DNA of 64,000 nt from Euglena gracilis (lineage: Eukaryota > Euglenida > Euglenophyceae > Euglenales), in assembly GCA_039621445.1 (NCBI GenBank), contig CP154956.1, positions 84,874,474-84,938,473 on the forward strand. Reading direction: 5' to 3'. The position numbers and the translations under genes were made by a program. Each line of letters begins with the position of its first letter. The first letter of the stretch is position 1. The notes under the pieces are model-generated. The model was not told the DNA's origin and made no database searches. It saw only the letters and a program-made list of their open reading frames with translations. Below, in pieces: positions 47,556-58,189 of this stretch.

Positions 47556-48125
47556 CAGGGCATGGCTTAAGAGAATTTGACCCCATCCCTGGGGGTCCAG
47601 CTGGCCAGCAGCTTTTTTCCAACTTCGACCCCCCTCCCCCCAATAACAAATTTTAATTATTTTTCATCCGCCTTTGGGCTGGAAAATAAGCTGGAGAGTA
47701 ATGGTTTTTTTGGATTTTGTCGGTCAACCCGCCCCCCTAATAGAAGCGCGGGGCCGCTACAAGCGCAGGGTCCAAATAAAAGCGCATCCCCCGCCGTCAA
47801 AGGCAGCGGTCCACTACAAGCGCACCATCCCATTTTGATGAGATTTTTTTTAAAGGAAATCGACAAAAATCGGGCAGGAAGGGTCCAAATAGAAGCTCAC
47901 CCCCCCGCCAAAGGCGGCAGTCCGCTATAAGCGCACTCGTGCTTTTATTACGGAGGGGAGCTTTAAAGTGGATCAGAAACAGGTTGGCCAGGGCAAATTT
48001 GGGGTCAAAAAATTTTTTGCATAGTTGGTTGTTTTTTTTTGGCATTTTTGCAGTTTTGATTTTTTTTTGTGCCCGGCTCGACCATGACCATGGGTTGGGC
48101 CCAGCCTGCGGACCCCAACAAAGGG
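47556..48125. repeat. Dispersed repeat, copy 1 (GGCTTAAG...AATTTGACC type)
   Basis: Similar in order to 50915-51306: CAGGGCATGGCTTAAG, AATTTGACCCCATCCC, TGGCCAGCAGC, a hexamer-rich AT stretch, then CTCGACCATG and TTGGGCCCAGCC. An AATAGAAGCGC poly(C) foldback (about 47738-47945) has inserted or is embedded. Confidence 0.6.
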
Positions 48126-49008
48126 ATCTTTTCCCAGCCAGCTCAAAAATTTTTCCAGCCTCTGACCCCCCCCCCCCGGGTCCTTCAGCAACGCCCTGAT
48201 TTCAGGGCTTTGCTGTATTCTCACTCGCCACTCATTCTCAGGCCTTGGTGACCCGCCCAGTCACCAGCCATTGTTGGCAGGGAACGTTGCAGAGCAGGTG
48301 CAGCTACAGTGATATGTTGCCCATAGAAACCCTTCAAAACGTGGCCAGTGATATAATGTTTTAAGAATTTTGCCAGAATTTATGGATAGAGTTTCAGTTT
48401 TTCTCCCCCCCCATTTGTTATACATGGAAGTTCTTGTCTTTTTGGTCCTGTTTCAACCAGTTTCAATAATTTTGAATTTAATTTTTGAAGGTCTATGGGA
48501 TTATTTGGGACAGTGTGGGATTTTTTTTCCGCCCATTGGTCTCCATAAAGCGGGTTCAAATTGTGCTTACCCTCCCCACCCCAGAGCAGCATTAAGCAGC
48601 CTTCTTGAAGCACACCCCGGTGCCATTCAATTTGGTCTTTGCTGAGGCTGACAATTTCCCCAAAACATTTTGTTAAACATGCTGGGTGGAAAAGGTGGTG
48701 CCACATCACAGGGGCCAGGGAGGCAGGCTGAGATGGATTATTCCAACAAAACAGCGACGACACCTCGCCATTTGGTGGGAGATGGGGAAACACATTTTGC
48801 TTTTGGGGATTCAAATTTCAGCTTAATTCTGCATTATGTTTGTCGCCTGTCCATTTTATTGCATTGTTTTTTTGTTGCGTTTTTTTTGAAACCCATTTGC
48901 GGTACGTATTTACCCCGATATTTACCCCGGTAGGTTTTTCTTTTCCCCCCATATGAGTTCAGATGTCGTTGCACAGCATATAACCCCATGCCCATCCTGT
49001 GGTTACAG
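48126..49008. other. Intergenic, nothing recognised
   Basis: Short open frames only. A C/G-run lies at about 48165-48180. No exon with supporting splice sites and family resemblance. Confidence 0.4.
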
Positions 49009-49086
49009 GTCCGGGCACTTATCCTCGGCGGCGATGTGGACGCTGTTGTAGGTTTTGTACAGCAGTATTGTGCGCAGACATTCCAT
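49009..49086 (+). CDS. Possible exon resembling a CTLH-type helix
   Basis: After the acceptor GTGGTTACAG, the frame reads VRALILGGDVDAVVGFVQQY. This resembles the CTLH pattern (R-x-L-I-x-x-G-[DN]-[IV]-x-x-A-[IV]-x-x-[VL]) of RanBPM/GID8 proteins. There is no neighbouring exon that completes a LisH, CTLH or CRA domain, and the donor is unclear. Could be chance or an isolated fragment. Confidence 0.22.
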
Positions 49087-50205
49087 TTGTGGAAAAGTAA
49101 AAAAATATTGTTTCGTATGAAGCGCAGAATGTGTTTGTTTGTTTTTCGTTCGTTTGTTTTTTTAAAGCCAAACCAGAAAGGCCACATGGAATGCCATATG
49201 TGAAGTTTCTCGCCGGTGAAGCTGAAAGTCCATGAATCTGCTGTGAAAGTGAAAGTCTGATTGAGAATCCACTGTCCTCAAATACAAGCGCTACATCCAA
49301 ACCCTCTCGTCCGAGACACTGCCGGTTGATCGTGCCGGAGACCACAATTGACGGTCATCTGTTTGGGGTTTGCTGGTGTTTCGGCCTTGTTGACCTAATG
49401 AGATGCTGTGGTGGGCCAACACAGCAGCTGCCAGCCGCTGCGGCAGTGTCTTTGCGGCATCCCACCTGCAGGATCACCGCTTCCGTGGCCCCGACGGCCT
49501 CTGCAGTATGCCATTGGCCTTCGATGCCACAGAATGAGAATGAACCAACGACCCATTGCTCGGACCCCCCCCCCCGTGGTGGTCTGCAGATCTGAAAAAC
49601 CAGTCAGTCAGTCTGAACTTCGGTTCAGGTTTATTTCCAACCCAGTTAGGGGGGGCACACTACGCAACGCATGTTGCGGTTGAGGGACAGGAGCTGGCGT
49701 TGAGTGAGCTGCATGGTTGACCCGCTGTCACATCATTAATTTGGGGGCAGTTTGACAGAGTGTTCCCAACCTGTTTGGCCAACTTGGGTCCTTGGCGTCC
49801 TTGGCATTTGTCCCTGGCGCAGGTTACGCAAGAACCACAAGAGAAACGCCAAGGACCCAACCGTGAGAAACACACCAGCCTATGCCACACGTACAGCCGT
49901 GCCGTAACCTGGTTGGGGTGGCGGTTGCCTCTTGCCCGGTCCAGGAGACTGCAAGTCGCAGGCCACGTCTCCACCGCTGCTGGGCTCCTTCTGCAGCCGA
50001 CCCGGTGCCCAGGGCCCCCTGCAGGCAGGGAATGGCAGGCGGCACTCATCAGCTTGCAAAGTGAATGGCAATGCAAAGATTAGCACTGGTGGAAAAACAG
50101 GAAGGGGTTGGGGGGGCTCACACCCCACACCCATTCCCAGGGGGTGGGGGAATGGCCATAGTCTAATCCATATCCACATCCGTGTCCATATACACACATA
50201 CATGC

Positions 50206-50552
<347 letters not shown>

Positions 50553-50742
50553 GTCTCCATGGGCATGGATAGATTTTCAGGGTTTCTTGTGGAGCCCTAG
50601 GGACACAGTCACCTGATATATGTCTCATGGGCAAATGCATCGCAAAAGTTGTCCTTCTGTGCCTTCAATGCCTACAGAATGAATGAATCAGGGACCGTCG
50701 TGATACCCCCCACCCGGCCTTCCCATATACCCCGGAGTGCAG

Positions 50743-50895
50743 GTCCAGCCCACACAAGCCGACGCAGGTCCAGTGTGCCCTGGCCCCGACGCCACCAGTA
50801 TCTGGGACCCGATGGCCATCTCCAGCTGGGAGCCGCTGCTGCTGTTCCCCGGCCCCCCGCAGCTGCGGGACGACTCGCTGCCGGCCGGCCGGGGG
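50743..50895 (+). CDS. Unrecognised gene, exon 1 (WDP motif)
   Basis: After GGAGTGCAG. Contains [20 protein letters not shown] and then [11 protein letters not shown]. The 3' boundary is obscured by a G-run. Confidence 0.5.
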
Positions 50896-53800
50896 CTGGG
50901 GGGGGGGGCTTCAGGCGTAGCTTAAGGAAATTTGACCATACCCCAGGGGGTCTGGCCAGCCAGCAGCCTTTTTCCGGCCCAGGACTCCCCCCCATCAACG
51001 AGTTTTATTTATTTCCAGCCGCCCAGAAGACGGCTGGACGGTAATGGATTTTTCGTTTTCGGATTTCAAAAATGGGCCAAAAATGGGTCGAAAATGGGCG
51101 AAAAAGGGTTGGAAAAGTGCTGTCGGGGGGGTCAAAAATTGATTATTTTTTTTGCAAAATGGCAGATTTTTGGATATTTTTGCAGTTTCAGTTATTTGTA
51201 CCCAGTTCGACCACAGGTTGGGTCCAGTTCCAGCCCAGGACCCTAGCGGGGGGGGGGGGGGGGCTCCTGCACCGGGCTGGGTGGGTCTTAAAAAGAAGCC
51301 TGGCTGGGAGGAAAATGAATATGAGTTGCACCTCCTGGCGGCCGGAAACCTTGCAGCCCAGTTGGCAGTCATTTCATATTCAGAGATTCAAAAGACTTTC
51401 TGAAAAGAACGCTTTCGAATGCCTGTTATTATGCGGTTAACCAGTATCGTCTGCTGGTGCCTACCAGTGGAGGGACCAGTCGTGACCGGTCGCGGCCACG
51501 AGGGACCGGTCTGGGGCCATCCTGCCAGGGCAACTGCTGATGAGCCTCACCTTCCACCGTCAGGCCAGCCCCTCCGCTGCCACCGACGTTCAACCTGCCG
51601 ACAGACGACTGGTCCCAGCCCCGGCCCAAACCCCGGGCCCTGGACTGGGACCCGCTGTTCCTCTTCAGCGCCGTCCAGGCAGCGGCCAGCCATGAGGAGG
51701 TTTGAGCCGGGTCGGAAATCGGTCCCTTTGGCGACTGCACTCTTTATGTGCAGGGGTATAGCCCCCACTGTAATGGACCAGACCAGGTATTTTTTAAGTT
51801 TGGACCCCGGGGGGGGGGGTCCCGGCCGAGCAACGAGGCAGGTTGGGCTCAGTGGGTCCGCCGCCGGAGGACGGGTCTTCCTCTATTCTGGGCTCGAAGC
51901 GCTGAAGTTTGCTGAACCCCCCCCGGGTCCTAAAAAAAAAAAACCCTGGTACCCCACGTACATCTCACCCTGGGCTTTTCTGTGTTCAAAAGCCCCCCCA
52001 GCAGTTCAAGTCTAACCTCCAGGAAGACATAGCATCTTCTTGCTGCAGTCATGGCGCATCAAAGTCTGGTTCATTTTGGGTGTTCATAGGAGGTGCATTA
52101 TGATTTGAGTCCGCATTGTTGCTGGGGGCGAGTATCCGGGGGTTGGAGGTGCAATACAGCCCGAGCTTTTTTCCATATGGCAACCCCCGGGGCTGAACAG
52201 GGCCACCCCCAAGTGCCACGGCCGCCGCTTGGCAAGCGACCCGGCAGAGCCCAACGCGTCCTTCGCCTGCTCCTCGGATGCGATGGTCTCCGATGGGGGC
52301 GAGGGGGAGGCCGAGCCGTCGGCGGGGCCCCCGGGGCCCCAAACGTACCTCGCCGCCTGCCAGCGGACGCTGCCGTCCCCTGGCAAAGCATGCGGTGTGG
52401 CTGCCCCCCTCCCTGGGGGGCCATGCAGGTTCACAGCCCACCTCAAAACATTTTTTGGATTGGGTGTTGCAATCTTTGAACCGTGCTGGGTTTTTTTGTA
52501 AACGAAGGTCTGTTCATACACCATGTCCCAAAAATGCGTCAAATGAGTGTGGTTTGTTTGTTCTTTGTTGTGCTTATCACTGGACCATCCATGTGTGATG
52601 TGTGCACTGTATTCCCAGCAATTACTTCCAGAGTTCACATGGATGGTAGCCCCCCCCCCCCCGGCTACCAACACCATCGTCGTGCCTGCAGGGGTCTCCC
52701 AGCTGGACGCGGCCTCGTCGGAGGGCGGGGACGAGGACCCGACGGACGAACGGCCAAAGGACCCGACCCGCATCAGCAACCTCCGGCGGCGCCTGCAGCG
52801 CATCCAGCTCACAAAGCAGAAGCTGCTGGAGGTGTGGGGGGGGGGACGTACGGAGAGAGGGCTGTTCCATGATATGGGCGGGGAATGCTGGGCCCGGATC
52901 TCGACAGTTGTTAGGTTAGGCATTCAATTCAAAAACATTTAAAAATGACACATTAGAAAATTAATAAATAAAAATGACACAGTTCTTGATTCCCAGTGCA
53001 CGCATGTTAAAACATCCATGGTTTCAAAGCAACCCCGTGGTTGGCAAGGTGAGTTAAGGTCACGGAAACCACACCAAAATTTGGTCACCCTCGTTCAATC
53101 CCCAAAACCTGTGGGTCCTCCCCACCCCCATCGTGGTGAGTGGGGGTTCCGACCCCCCCCCTAAGTCCTTCCTGCATCATTTCAAGTTTTTCCTTTGGTG
53201 CCTTTGGCAAAATGACTTTGGCAAAACTTGATTTTGGAAGATTTGATTTGGCAAAATTTACGATTTTTTCGATTTTTTTTGCTTTTTTTTTTTGCGTTTT
53301 CTTTCCCGTAAATGTTTGGATTTTTTTCTGGAGAATTTTTTGATTATTACCAAGGAAAATTACTCATTTTGACCGATTTTCCTCCAATACCAAATATTCT
53401 GTCAATTTTTTGTCATTTTTTGTCAGAAATGCTTGTTTTTTTTATGCAAATATGCAAAATGAGAATACTTCCCACAGAGCCAATTTTTTTTGAAGTCCTC
53501 ACCAGCAGAAAGTGTACATCCCGAGGGAGCTCCCAAAGGATTTTATATGCAGTTTGCGTTGTTGTTTTTTTTTGCCTTTTTGCCTTTTTGCGTGGTGTTT
53601 TTGAGGGTCCATGTTGCGATCCCACCTAAAAAATATTCTAGCTCAGGATTCTTTTTTTTTTTAATCTTTGGGGGTCATTGTGATCTTTTGAAGCAATAAC
53701 CCAGACGGTGGGATATGAAGCGTATGAGTCCTAGCCGCTGGAGTTTTAACCTCAGGCATTATAATTTATTTAAAGAATTGGCAAACCGTCTCATTTGGTG

Positions 53801-54484
53801 GCGGGTGCATTGCAATTTGCCAGAAGTTGAATTTCAATAATTCGCAAACTTGTTTGCAGAACGTGAATGTATACACAATTCGAATGGATGTGTTTTGCCA
53901 GTGTCGGTTTGGTTTAAAGAAACATGCAAGACAACTTGCCAACATCAGGCTAGGCCGCCCGGGTGTGGATCAGGGAAAGCTGATCCGACCCCACCCATTA
54001 GCACTGTCATTAGGATGCAGATGCAGATGTCATCCATCCATCCATCCATCCATCCATCCATCCATCCATCCATCCATCCATCCATCCATGTGCATGCTTC
54101 CATGCGTTCATCATGTGCAGTCCGAACAAAATGACAGGAAAGCGACTGGAAATAACGATGGGAAAAATGATGGGACAAATGAGGTGCTTTCCCATTGTTT
54201 GTGTCATGTGGCGTGCTGTGGAGAACATGTACAGTCTAAAAAAATGAGGGGAAACAAAAATTTTTTGTGATTTGCACATTTGCCGCAGGTTGTCCTCTCC
54301 CAGGGAAGGGAACGCCCTCCCCCCTGCTCCAGGCATGCGACCCCCCGCCGGACCACCGGCAGATCGCCGCCATCGCCGCGGAGGCAGACATCTTGCGGGA
54401 GATCGAGCAGTACGAGAAGTATGGCACGTGGGCCCCCGCCGCGGCGCCCAAGCCCCCCAAGCCCAAGCGCCCCCGGCACCCTGT
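50743..54484 (+). CDS. Unrecognised split gene with WDP motifs and helical acidic/basic segment (span)
   Basis: Five + strand exons with GC-rich third positions and plausible splice sites, interspersed with transposon sequence. In order they encode two related short segments with [17 protein letters not shown] and [14 protein letters not shown], then a Ser/Glu-rich acidic part. Next comes an acidic-to-basic stretch ([14 protein letters not shown], then [20 protein letters not shown]), and then [16 protein letters not shown] followed by a Pro/Lys tail ([11 protein letters not shown]). Exons 4 and 5 join cleanly in phase 0; the other junctions are not fully resolved. I cannot assign a family. 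Charged helices with a basic Pro-rich tail would fit a nuclear or chromatin-associated protein, but that is a guess. A possible further exon lies at 55434-55489. Confidence 0.55.
50915..51306. repeat. Dispersed repeat, copy 2
   Basis: Matches 47556-48125 in order (CAGGCGTAGCTTAAG, AATTTGACCATACCCC, GGCCAGCCAGCAGCC, CAGTTCGACCACAGGTTGGG). It ends in TCTTAAAAAGAAGCCTGG, the right-end word of the CAGG...TTAAG foldbacks, so this looks like a longer member of that family. Confidence 0.6.
51564..51699 (+). CDS. Unrecognised gene, exon 2 (WDP motif)
   Basis: Acceptor CACCGTCAG, donor GAGGAG|GTTTGA. Encodes [20 protein letters not shown] followed by [17 protein letters not shown]. Its DWDPLFLF echoes IWDP...EPLLLF of exon 1. 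Confidence 0.6.
51781..51951. mobile_element. Foldback element, CAGG...TTAAG family
   Basis: Left GACCAGGTATTTTTTAAG and right CCTAAA(A-run)CCCTGGTAC are inverted. G-run and C-run flank a short interior. Lies between exons 2 and 3 of the unrecognised gene. Confidence 0.6.
52201..52385 (+). CDS. Unrecognised gene, exon 3 (acidic Ser/Glu/Pro-rich)
   Basis: Acceptor GGGCTGAACAG. Encodes [20 protein letters not shown], then [10 protein letters not shown] and [14 protein letters not shown]. The boundary phase to exon 2 does not match with the simplest sites, so one of the two edges is off by a base or two or an exon is missing. Confidence 0.5.
52692..52831 (+). CDS. Unrecognised gene, exon 4 (acidic then basic helix)
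   Basis: Acceptor GTGCCTGCAG, donor CTGGAG|GTGTGG, phase 0 at the 3' side. Encodes [20 protein letters not shown] and then [25 protein letters not shown] sequence likely to form an amphipathic helix. Confidence 0.68.
54031..54092. repeat. CATC tetranucleotide microsatellite
   Basis: About 15 CATC units in the intron before the last recognised exon of the unrecognised gene. Confidence 0.98.
54333..54484 (+). CDS. Unrecognised gene, exon 5 (helix and Pro/Lys tail)
   Basis: Acceptor CCCCTGCTCCAG gives phase 0, joining KLLE to [14 protein letters not shown]. Encodes [20 protein letters not shown] and [12 protein letters not shown] donor-like CACCCT|GTGATG ends it; alternatively the frame runs on to a stop near 54645. 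Confidence 0.65.
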
Positions 54485-54645
54485 GATGGCACATGCCCTC
54501 CCTGGTTGTGTCTGGCGGCATAGATTCCCCAAACACCCGATTGACCTCCCGGAATGGGTGGAGTGGGGGGAGTTTGTTTCGGCCAAAGGCCACGCCAGAG
54601 AAAAGCAAAAAAACAAAAACAAAACTGGAAACGGTGGAATGATTT

Positions 54646-56880
54646 GAGATGAGGTGAGAGTAGCATATTTGTCATGCGACCAAACGAACACTTTCAGGGC
54701 ATACAAGAGAAACCATGGCCATCAATTTCAAACTGAAGCTGTTTTGCAGGAAAAGGGGATCTGTATGCTTTATGCTCGTGATTTTCGCGACTGGTTCAGC
54801 AGGAGCTGGGAGTGCCGCTGGGGGTCTTTTCAATTTCAGATTAATGTACCATAAAAGCAGATTTCCCCCCCCCCAAGGTTTATAATATGGGGGATATATC
54901 AAGCTCGACCCCCCACCCCTTGCAAAGTGTGAGTGGGACGAAAAAAATTTTGACCAAAAGGTGACCCAAAAATTGGACCCCCAGATCCCCTGGTGGGTAT
55001 GTGGGCACCAACCTCCACTCTCCTGGGTCCTGGGAAACAAAATCTCTGCAGATAGCAGTATTGGCCAACGGCTCTCTTCACCCTTTGTTGCTCCATTATT
55101 AACGTTGCCTGTTCATTATCAGGCGTTGCCCTCATTTTCTTGGGCAACTGCCCCTTCCCCCGCACCCAGTCAGCCTTTGCAATCACAGCAACCGTCCCCT
55201 TCACCTCTTATTCCCCCAATCCTCTTCAGTCCGTTGAGAAGCACCGCAGCGCAGGATGCTTCTGTAATGGTGGATCTGTGCTGCCTTCTGTGGCGGTTTC
55301 TTTTTTGTTGAGATCTTTTTTTTGAGCAGCGCGCCTTGTTTTAATTTCAAGATGCAGTTCATTTTTGCATGTGTGTGTGCTTTGTGTCCACCCTCAACGT
55401 ATCTGACATTCCAGTCTCAAAATACTGTTGCAGCTCCTGGAATCTGAGTTTATTCCGCTGGGCTTACTGTGCAGCGAGGAACGCAACAGGTTCGAGACCC
55501 CTCATCCATCCTAACAAGGCAGCAGCCTGCCGCAGTCCTGGTGCTGATGGGTTGCTGAGCTCCGTGTCGTGACCCTGTCCAGGACGCCTGAATTGCACAG
55601 CAAGCAAAACCTCACAGCACAGTACACACACCACACAGTCCACACCCACACCCACACCCACACCTGTCAGCACACACGTATATGGGGGGTTGCCACGGGC
55701 GCTGTGCGTCACCTCGAAATTGTCTCGTGTACCCTCGCCGGTCCCTCGTACCACACGACTGTGGCCGCCAAATGTGACCATGGCTCTCACCTCCCAGAGC
55801 ACTCCCCCTTGGTGGGTCAAATTCCACCCCCAAATGGGCAGTATTATGCAATGTGGATTTGCCGGGGAATGCGAATGAGTCCAAACGTTGCTTCAATTTT
55901 TTTTCATTTTGGCATTTTTTACCGACAAGTTTTCATATTTCCAGAATCATCATGTTCCCAAAATAGTATAATGATATTAAAGTAGTATTAAAATAATAAA
56001 GTACATGAAATTGATCTTCCTTTTTTTTGCATTTTGCTGTGTGTCGCGTTTTCCATCCACCTTCCTCCTCCCGGGCTCTTTCTGGGTGCCATGCCAGCAA
56101 GAGCAAGCAGCAATGAGAGTTGTGAATATTACACTGACCCTTTCCAACTGGTTGAGGACCTGAGTGCATATGTGAGCCTCCTCCAGACAACAATGGCTTT
56201 GACGTTGTTCAGCAGCACTGAATGCCAAGGAAAAGGAACAACAAAAAAACCATTTCCCCCACTTTTCGCAAGGTTTCAATGTGGTCAATAACTTCGACCC
56301 CCGATTAAGAGTGGGAGCGCCACAGCTTGGAAAGATAGGTTGGGCATTGTTCGGTTGAAAAAAAAGCTTAGGTTGGCTGCAAAATTTTCGCGGCGGGGGG
56401 GACATCTTTTCGGACACTTATCATCTTTACGGTATTCATAAAACGGGCAACCTTTCTACCGCCTGCACAAATCGAACCAAGGCCGTGGACTCGCCCGCGG
56501 AAGGGCTTGGAAGAGCTTGTGCAGGCTTGTGCTTTGTCGTGTGCCTACCCCACCGGGGGGGCTCGTAGGGGGGGCACCCTATAGGACCCCATCCAACCCC
56601 CCTTGTCGCTTTGATGCTTTTCCTGTTGCCAACCCGTTCCAGTAAACTTCAAGAAAGCTAGCAAGATGGCGATGGCGACGCTATTCTCCAGGTCGTGTGG
56701 CACTTTTAGTTAAGGTGAGCTCGGCGCACGAGGGTTCGAAGAGAGCTCCGTCCGCGTTCAACTTGCTGAGGTTTCCCTCCGCTTCAATTGAAGTTGAATG
56801 TCTTCCCGCTGTGCTTCTTGTTGAATGGCTTCTTGGCTGCTGTCTTCTTGTTGTTTGCTTCTAAAACTTTTGGTAGCTTC
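54646..56880. other. Region between the unrecognised gene and the DIRS-like element
   Basis: Contains one exon-like segment (55434-55489: acceptor GTTGCAG, frame LLESEFIPLGLLCSEERN, donor AACAG|GTTCG) that could belong to the upstream gene, and an ACACCC-rich patch near 55620-55680. Nothing else is recognised; short open frames on both strands lack support. Confidence 0.35.
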
Positions 56881-56915
56881 CCTCCCTTTGTAGCATGGCC
56901 TCCCAGCGCGAAAAG

Positions 56916-56977
56916 CCGTCCGGAAGCCGACGAAGGAAGGCGGACGGGGGGGACGAGGAGTGCACAGCACAAGTCGC
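56916..56977. repeat. DIRS-like element: terminal arm of inverted repeat
   Basis: Reverse complement of 57319-57383 with few differences (a C-run length change). Includes CGGAAGCCGACGAAGGAAGG and TGCACAGCACAAGTCGC. Confidence 0.85.
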
Positions 56978-57050
56978 TGCTTGCCTGTGAGGGCGTGTCG
57001 CCCGCACTGTCCTTCGTGCTGTCATGACTGTTTGGGTAGTTGAGGGGCGG

Positions 57051-57320
57051 CTAGGCGCAAACCCCGATGGGATCTTCGATGAGGGGGGGGGAGGCTGTGT
57101 GGGTGCTGGCCTCCTCTCCGAGTGCTCCCACAGAAAACAGAGCGCAGAATACTTGAGGTGGGGGTCCCCCACCCCTGTGTGATGGCCCATGCACCGCACA
57201 TGGTACACCGAGGCATTTTTGGCAGCGATAGGCTGCCTCGGTGACCATGTCCAGGTTGCATGCTGGACAGGTGAGGGTATCATACAAAGGTCTCAGTATG
57301 TGCAGGACGTTCAAAGCAGC
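57051..57320 (-). pseudogene. Cys-rich zinc-finger-like frame 3' of the recombinase
   Basis: The minus-strand frame contains LTCPACNLDMVTEAAYRCQK then CLGVPCAVH, giving C-x2-C-x11-C-x2-C-x4-C-x2-H spacing. It lies between the two inverted-repeat arms and continues from the end of the internal repeat. May be an extra small protein of the element or host sequence. No family name can be given. Confidence 0.3.
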
Positions 57321-57383
57321 GACTTGTGCTGTGCACTCCTCGTCCCCGCCCCCGTCCGCCTTCCTTCGTCGGCTTCCGGACGG
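57319..57383. repeat. DIRS-like element: internal complementary region
   Basis: Inverted partner of 56916-56977. Its TCCTTCGTCGGCTTCCGGA core is also found in the same orientation at 62150-62168, so the inner region carries sequence matching both ends. Confidence 0.8.
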
Positions 57384-57439
57384 GGGGACGTTGTGCCGTG
57401 CACAGCACAAGTCCCTGTTTGCCTGCCTTTGTCAGTTAA

Positions 57440-58135
57440 CCCCTGCAAAATCTCTGTCCAATTCTGTGTGTTGTGGAGGGTCAAATAATACTTGTCCAAA
57501 GTGGCTTGGGTGGTCCACCTCCCCCTCCCCTGGATGAGGTCCTTGGGGACCCCTTTCTCCAAAAGGTGTGTGGCTGTGGCGGCCATCAAAGTATGGGCTT
57601 TGAAAATTTTGGTGTCCACCCCCCCCAACCCCAACACGTGTAAAACTTTTTTGGCAATTCGTTCTGAGCCAAGGCACAAAGATTTGTCTTTTTGGTGTCG
57701 AAAAAGGAACAGGTTGGGGTGGAAACGGTGTTCAAACAAGTATGCCACCAAAGTTTGCCACACCTTTTCTGGGACATTGAAGGTCTCCACTGAACCAGTT
57801 TTTTGTGGTGCACCGAACGAAAAACTGGCCACGGTACTCAAAAATTGCCCACACCAAGTTGGCACAATCCCCACTGCTGATCAACGTGGTCAACCGAATC
57901 TGCAAAATGAGTCTGTCACACAGGGGGTTGGGTGGGTCATTGTGGAAATCCATGGTAAAAAGTGTTTGGATGTGGTAGGTGACAGGGTACCTGCACTTTT
58001 TTGACGCTCGTAAAAGTGGCCTTTTCCCCTGCCGTAGCAAAATTGCACTTTTTGTGTTTGTCACCACATCCGAGGCATACCCCACCCACTGCAAGCGAAC
58101 ACTGTAAGGCAAATCATTTTGGGATTCCAATGTTC
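57440..58135 (-). pseudogene. DIRS tyrosine recombinase (inactive)
   Basis: Would catalyse integration of the circular cDNA. The N-terminal part reads LQWVGYASDVVTN, then LILQIRLTTLISSGDCANLV; the C-terminal part reads FKAHTLMAATATHLLEKGV, GRGRWTTQATLDKYYLT. The arrangement R...H-x-x-R...W...Y is recognisable. However, the first Arg position (normally R-x-x-D) reads S-S-G-D, and H-x-x-R reads H-T-L-M. The catalytic Tyr (DKYYL) remains. At least one frameshift lies near 57800. Confidence 0.72.
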
Positions 58136-58189
58136 TTAATGCCTTACGAATGTTTTGGGGGGGTCAGGCTGTTTAGCCTTGACAAATAG

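Noticed and set aside
49431-49545. Exon-like frame with SVFAASHLQDHRFRGPDGLC
   Set aside because: It has an acceptor-like CAACACAG and reads plausibly, but no family or partner exon could be found, so it is not annotated.
49731-50090. Plus and minus frames with basic or Cys-rich sequence
   Set aside because: No motif spacing, splice sites or family resemblance; both strands are open because of base composition.
51323-51400. Frame with [20 protein letters not shown]
   Set aside because: Looks coding, but directly abuts the end of a dispersed repeat with no convincing acceptor.
55977-56417. Overlapping frames on both strands (DPFQLVEDLSAYVSLLQ on plus; Cys-rich on minus)
   Set aside because: No splice support and neither reads as a known domain.
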